Notes under the pieces: generated by a model
The model's database searches: none
Told to the model about the DNA's origin: nothing
Seen by the model: the letters and a program-made list of their open reading frames with translations, nothing else
Source of the DNA: SVTX01 sp964629615
Lineage (GTDB): Bacteria; Bacillota; Clostridia; Oscillospirales; CAG-272
Length of the DNA stretch: 5,427 nt
Reading direction: 5' to 3'
NCBI GenBank assembly: GCA_964629615.1
Contig: CAZVUD010000060.1
Location: forward strand, 1 to 5,427
Made by a program: the position numbers and the translations under genes
Shown here: positions 2,796 through 5,427 of the stretch, piece after piece
Layout: the number at the start of each line of letters is the position of its first letter
Position numbering within the stretch: position 1 is the first letter of the stretch

Positions 2796-5427
2796 TCAGG
2801 GCTCAAGAACGATATTCTCGAAGAATATTACACCGCCGCCCCAGAACTTGTTAACTGTGAGGAATACATCACCGTTGTATGTAACGTCCTTAAGGTCGAT
2901 CTCCATTGTCGTCCATACCCAGCTGTTACCTGCATTTACTTCCCAGTGACCGTCAGCGATAGTGAACTCGCTGATATCAGTGCCTGCTGTCTGGAAGTTA
3001 GTAGCTACAGACTTGCTGAGAAGAGTAAGCTTCTGAGGAGTTTGCTTCTGAGAATTAACTGTACCTTCACCACCGTCACATGCGTATGTAACTGTCATCT
3101 TGGAATACTTGGAAAGGTCGATGTTGCCAAGCTTGAAGCAACCTTCATAAAGCTTAACAATACCGTTTTCATATGTCTTCTTGTTGGAAGCCTGGATAGC
3201 GTTGAATTCAGCGCCGCTTGTTTCCTTCTTTGCTGCGAAGTGACCTGTGATGCTCTTAGGATCGATGTGATCGGGAGTTATTGTAAGAACGCCGTTTGCA
3301 TCGGGCTCAAGGGGAAGTATTTCTGCTTCGGGCTTATCAGCGATCTCAACCTTGTCGAGAGTCTTGCTTGCGCCGATAATTGTCATCTTGCCCCATCTGT
3401 CGAGGTCGTATACAACACCGTCGCTGCCGAGAGCTACGAGCTGGAGTGAACGTGCACCGGGTGCAACGTCTGCGAGATTGATCGTGATTGCGTAACCCTT
3501 ACCGTTCTTAACACCTGCGCCTGCAAGGTCAGGACGATCCTGAACAAATGTATCATCATATACGGGATCTGCGCCGTCGATGGAGTAACCGAGCTTAACT
3601 ATTGTAAGGTCGTTCAAGGATGCCCAACCGCGGAGAGTAAGCTTCTTCATGTCTTCATAGCTGAAGCCGTTAGGATAGAGTTCGTTAAACTTCTTCTCAA
3701 CCTGACTGCTTGCCTTCTGCTCATCGTCAACTATGAGTGTATCGCAAGACATTCTTGCGCCCTCAGGATTGTCATAGTTTACAGAGAAGCTGGGGAATAT
3801 GTTCTTGCCGTAGCTTTCAGCAGCCTCTGCTGTACGGAAGAAGCCCATCCAAGCAACATCCATGCAGTCGCCCTTTTCAATACCGCCATCGTTAAGAAGG
3901 TCGATTCTGAATACCTTGAGCGCGTCCATGCCGTACTTAGAAAGATCGATAACTACTGTATGCCAACCGCCGTCAGCGATTATTTCCTTTGTGAACTGAA
4001 CGTTCTGGGGGAATGCGTGTGTGTCTGTGCCGAGGAATATCTCGTGCTTCTTAGCATTTGCGCTTGTTCTGTATCTGAATGCGAAGTAGTCTGCACCTGC
4101 AAATGCATTGTTGCCGTTCATAAGGTATGCAGACCAGTCGCCTGAACCTTCAGCGTAGAACTTAATGTAATCCTTCTCAACGTTGTAGAGGAGGCTGTTT
4201 GTAGAAGCATTAGTCTTGAGGTGCTTTTCCATAGCCGCTACGTCAAGAAGTGTAACGGGAGCTGTGGAAGTAACTATCTCAACTTCAACTTCGAGGACAA
4301 CAGTGTTACCGGACATGAGCTTAACTGTGTATTTGCCTACTGTCTTGAGATCCTGGAGATCCTGGCTTTCAACAGTGATGCCTTCGCCGCCGTTGGGCTT
4401 GAAGCCGTTAGCTGCGCCAAGTGTATAGTACATAACGAGCTTGTCGCCATAGTAGAGAGCTACCTTAGAGCCTGCTTCACCGGAAGCGCTTACATTAATG
4501 TCGCCGCCTTCGTTTACTTTAGCCTTTTCAACAACGAGTGCTGTCTTTACGTCAAGGTCCTTGTTTACAGCAACATCCTTAGCAGACTTAACGCCTACAG
4601 AGAGGATACGTGTAACACCTGTTCTCCAGCTGATACCCTGGAGAGATGCACGGATATCACTGCAAATGAGAGCATTCTCAATTGTCTCTTCCTGACCTTC
4701 CCATGTCTTAATTACAGCCTTTTCAACCTGACCGTCTATGAAGTTCTCATAGTCCTTAGAGCCTGTGAGAGTGATCTTAGCCATGGTCTTGCCGTTAGAA
4801 AGGAAGTAGATAGTATCTTCGAGGTCAACTACTGTGATCTCGCCGTTAACTACACCTTCAACGATGTAGGAGTGGATGTTAGGAACATTGGGGGTTTCAG
4901 CATTGTAAGACTTGATAACGATACCAAGCTTACCGTTGTTTGCATAGTAGTATATACCGGAGTCACCGTGAGCTACTGTGGGATCGATTTTGGAACCGCT
5001 TCCTGCTTCACCGTAGAGATTGGGGTCCCAGCCGTTGATGTCGTTACCGCGAACGAATGCACCTGCAGCAGGGCCGTTTGCCTGTACGTAGAAGTTTACA
5101 GTGTAAGCATACTTACCTGTAGCTTTTCTGTAGTATGCACCGAACGCACCTGTCTTCCAAACGATCGTGCCGTCATCGAGCTTTTCGATCTTGGATGTGT
5201 CGGTTCCTGCTATGCTACCGTTAGGAAGAAGATCTATGAACAGACCTGCTTCAGCCATAGAGTTGTTTACATACTGACCGTCATCTGCAGCACTAACTTC
5301 CATGTTGACTTCTTCCCATTCTTCTGTTTCGGGAGCTGCCGTTGTGCCGGTAGTGCCGGTAGTGTCTGTGTCGGTCGTGTCCGTATCTGTTGTGTCTGTG
5401 TCGGTCGTGTCCGTATCTGTTGTATCG
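2796..5427 (-). CDS. Large modular secreted/surface protein, C-terminal 876 residues
   Basis: The frame is open from the right window edge to TAA at 2798-2796, so the start and any signal peptide lie outside. An internal ATG at 5303 is not the start: 41 in-frame codons precede it and it lacks a ribosome binding site. Residue numbers here count from that Met. Before it comes a Thr/Asp linker (TTDTD repeats), then TGTTGTTAAPETEEWEEV. Residues 20-240 look like a LamG/concanavalin-type beta-sandwich. Residues 255-344 are Ig-like (INVSASGEAGSKVALYYGDK). Residues 370-492 resemble a galactose-binding or carbohydrate-binding sandwich (GGWHTVVIDLSKYG, VFRIDLLN). Residues 550-642 form another beta module (LTLRGWASLNDLTIVKLGYSID). 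Residues 680-835 form a last sandwich ending FFENIVLEP. No catalytic domain, LPXTG motif, dockerin or C-terminal membrane anchor is visible. I do not recognise a named family; a role in polysaccharide binding is inference from the modules. A strong terminator follows. Confidence 0.85.
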   Translation of the reverse strand, partial: DTTDTDTTDTDTTDTDTTDTDTTGTTGTTAAPETEEWEEVNMEVSAADDGQYVNNSMAEAGLFIDLLPNGSIAGTDTSKIEKLDDGTIVWKTGAFGAYYRKATGKYAYTVNFYVQANGPAAGAFVRGNDINGWDPNLYGEAGSGSKIDPTVAHGDSGIYYYANNGKLGIVIKSYNAETPNVPNIHSYIVEGVVNGEITVVDLEDTIYFLSNGKTMAKITLTGSKDYENFIDGQVEKAVIKTWEGQEETIENALICSDIRASLQGISWRTGVTRILSVGVKSAKDVAVNKDLDVKTALVVEKAKVNEGGDINVSASGEAGSKVALYYGDKLVMYYTLGAANGFKPNGGEGITVESQDLQDLKTVGKYTVKLMSGNTVVLEVEVEIVTSTAPVTLLDVAAMEKHLKTNASTNSLLYNVEKDYIKFYAEGSGDWSAYLMNGNNAFAGADYFAFRYRTSANAKKHEIFLGTDTHAFPQNVQFTKEIIADGGWHTVVIDLSKYGMDALKVFRIDLLNDGGIEKGDCMDVAWMGFFRTAEAAESYGKNIFPSFSVNYDNPEGARMSCDTLIVDDEQKASSQVEKKFNELYPNGFSYEDMKKLTLRGWASLNDLTIVKLGYSIDGADPVYDDTFVQDRPDLAGAGVKNGKGYAITINLADVAPGARSLQLVALGSDGVVYDLDRWGKMTIIGASKTLDKVEIADKPEAEILPLEPDANGVLTITPDHIDPKSITGHFAAKKETSGAEFNAIQASNKKTYENGIVKLYEGCFKLGNIDLSKYSKMTVTYACDGGEGTVNSQKQTPQKLTLLSKSVATNFQTAGTDISEFTIADGHWEVNAGNSWVWTTMEIDLKDVTYNGDVFLTVNKFWGGGVIFFENIVLEP
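5363..5422. repeat. 30-bp tandem repeat encoding a Thr/Asp linker
   Basis: Two identical 30-base units (5363-5392 and 5393-5422) sit back to back inside the coding frame. Each encodes ten residues of alternating Thr and Asp. The repeat stops near 5362, where the frame changes to TTGTTGTTAAP. The array runs to within five bases of the window edge, so more copies may follow. Exact DNA identity indicates recent duplication, and copy number may vary between strains. Such Thr-rich linkers separate modules in secreted proteins of Ruminococcus-type bacteria. Confidence 0.85.

Noticed and set aside
2766..3449. A 227-residue plus-strand open frame
   Set aside because: It is antisense to the large surface-protein gene, is cysteine-rich without motifs, lacks a ribosome binding site, and is explained by the codon bias of the opposite strand.
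5301..5303. ATG at 5303 as the start of the large protein
   Set aside because: Another 41 codons are open in the same frame up to the window edge, encoding a typical Thr/Asp linker, and no ribosome binding site precedes this ATG.

Overview
The window reads like a Firmicute of the class Clostridia, most likely a Ruminococcus-type (Oscillospiraceae) gut or rumen bacterium. This rests on the order rpmG-secE-nusG-rplK-rplA, strong AGGAGG-type ribosome binding sites, the perfect TTGACA-17-TATAAT promoter, a Thr/Asp-repeat linker in a large secreted protein, and the kind of repeats in the intergenic space. The family placement is inference from sequence style. Every supported gene is on the minus strand, so transcription runs from high to low coordinates.

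Positions 1-2080 hold the conserved transcription, secretion and ribosome cluster. In transcription order it is rpmG (L33, zinc-ribbon form), secE, nusG, rplK (L11) and the first 70 codons of rplA (L1), which runs off the left edge. rpmG, secE and nusG are tightly packed. A 128-nt gap separates nusG from rplK. Just upstream of the rplK ribosome binding site this gap holds an RNA structure that closely resembles the L1-binding part of 23S rRNA, which points to classical L1 autoregulation of L11 and L1. SecE is unusual: a signal-peptide-like N-terminus, a Ser/Thr/Glu-rich exported stretch of about 60 residues and an extra membrane helix precede the normal SecE core.

Positions 2081-2795 contain no credible gene. 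They hold, in order, a structured leader of about 120 nt for rpmG, its consensus promoter, A/T-tract direct repeats just upstream of the -35 box, a short dispersed-repeat-like inverted repeat, a 142-bp element capped by 29-bp GC-rich inverted repeats, a pair of direct repeats spaced 102 bp apart, and a strong intrinsic terminator belonging to the gene on the right.

Positions 2796-5427 are the C-terminal 876 residues of a large modular extracellular protein whose N-terminus lies beyond the right edge. It has a Thr/Asp linker followed by several beta-sandwich and Ig-like modules of carbohydrate-binding style. I see no catalytic domain, sortase motif or dockerin in the visible part.

I did not find a clear new multi-gene system. 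The most notable items are the enlarged SecE, the L1-site mimic, and the nested repeats between the ribosomal operon and the surface-protein gene.
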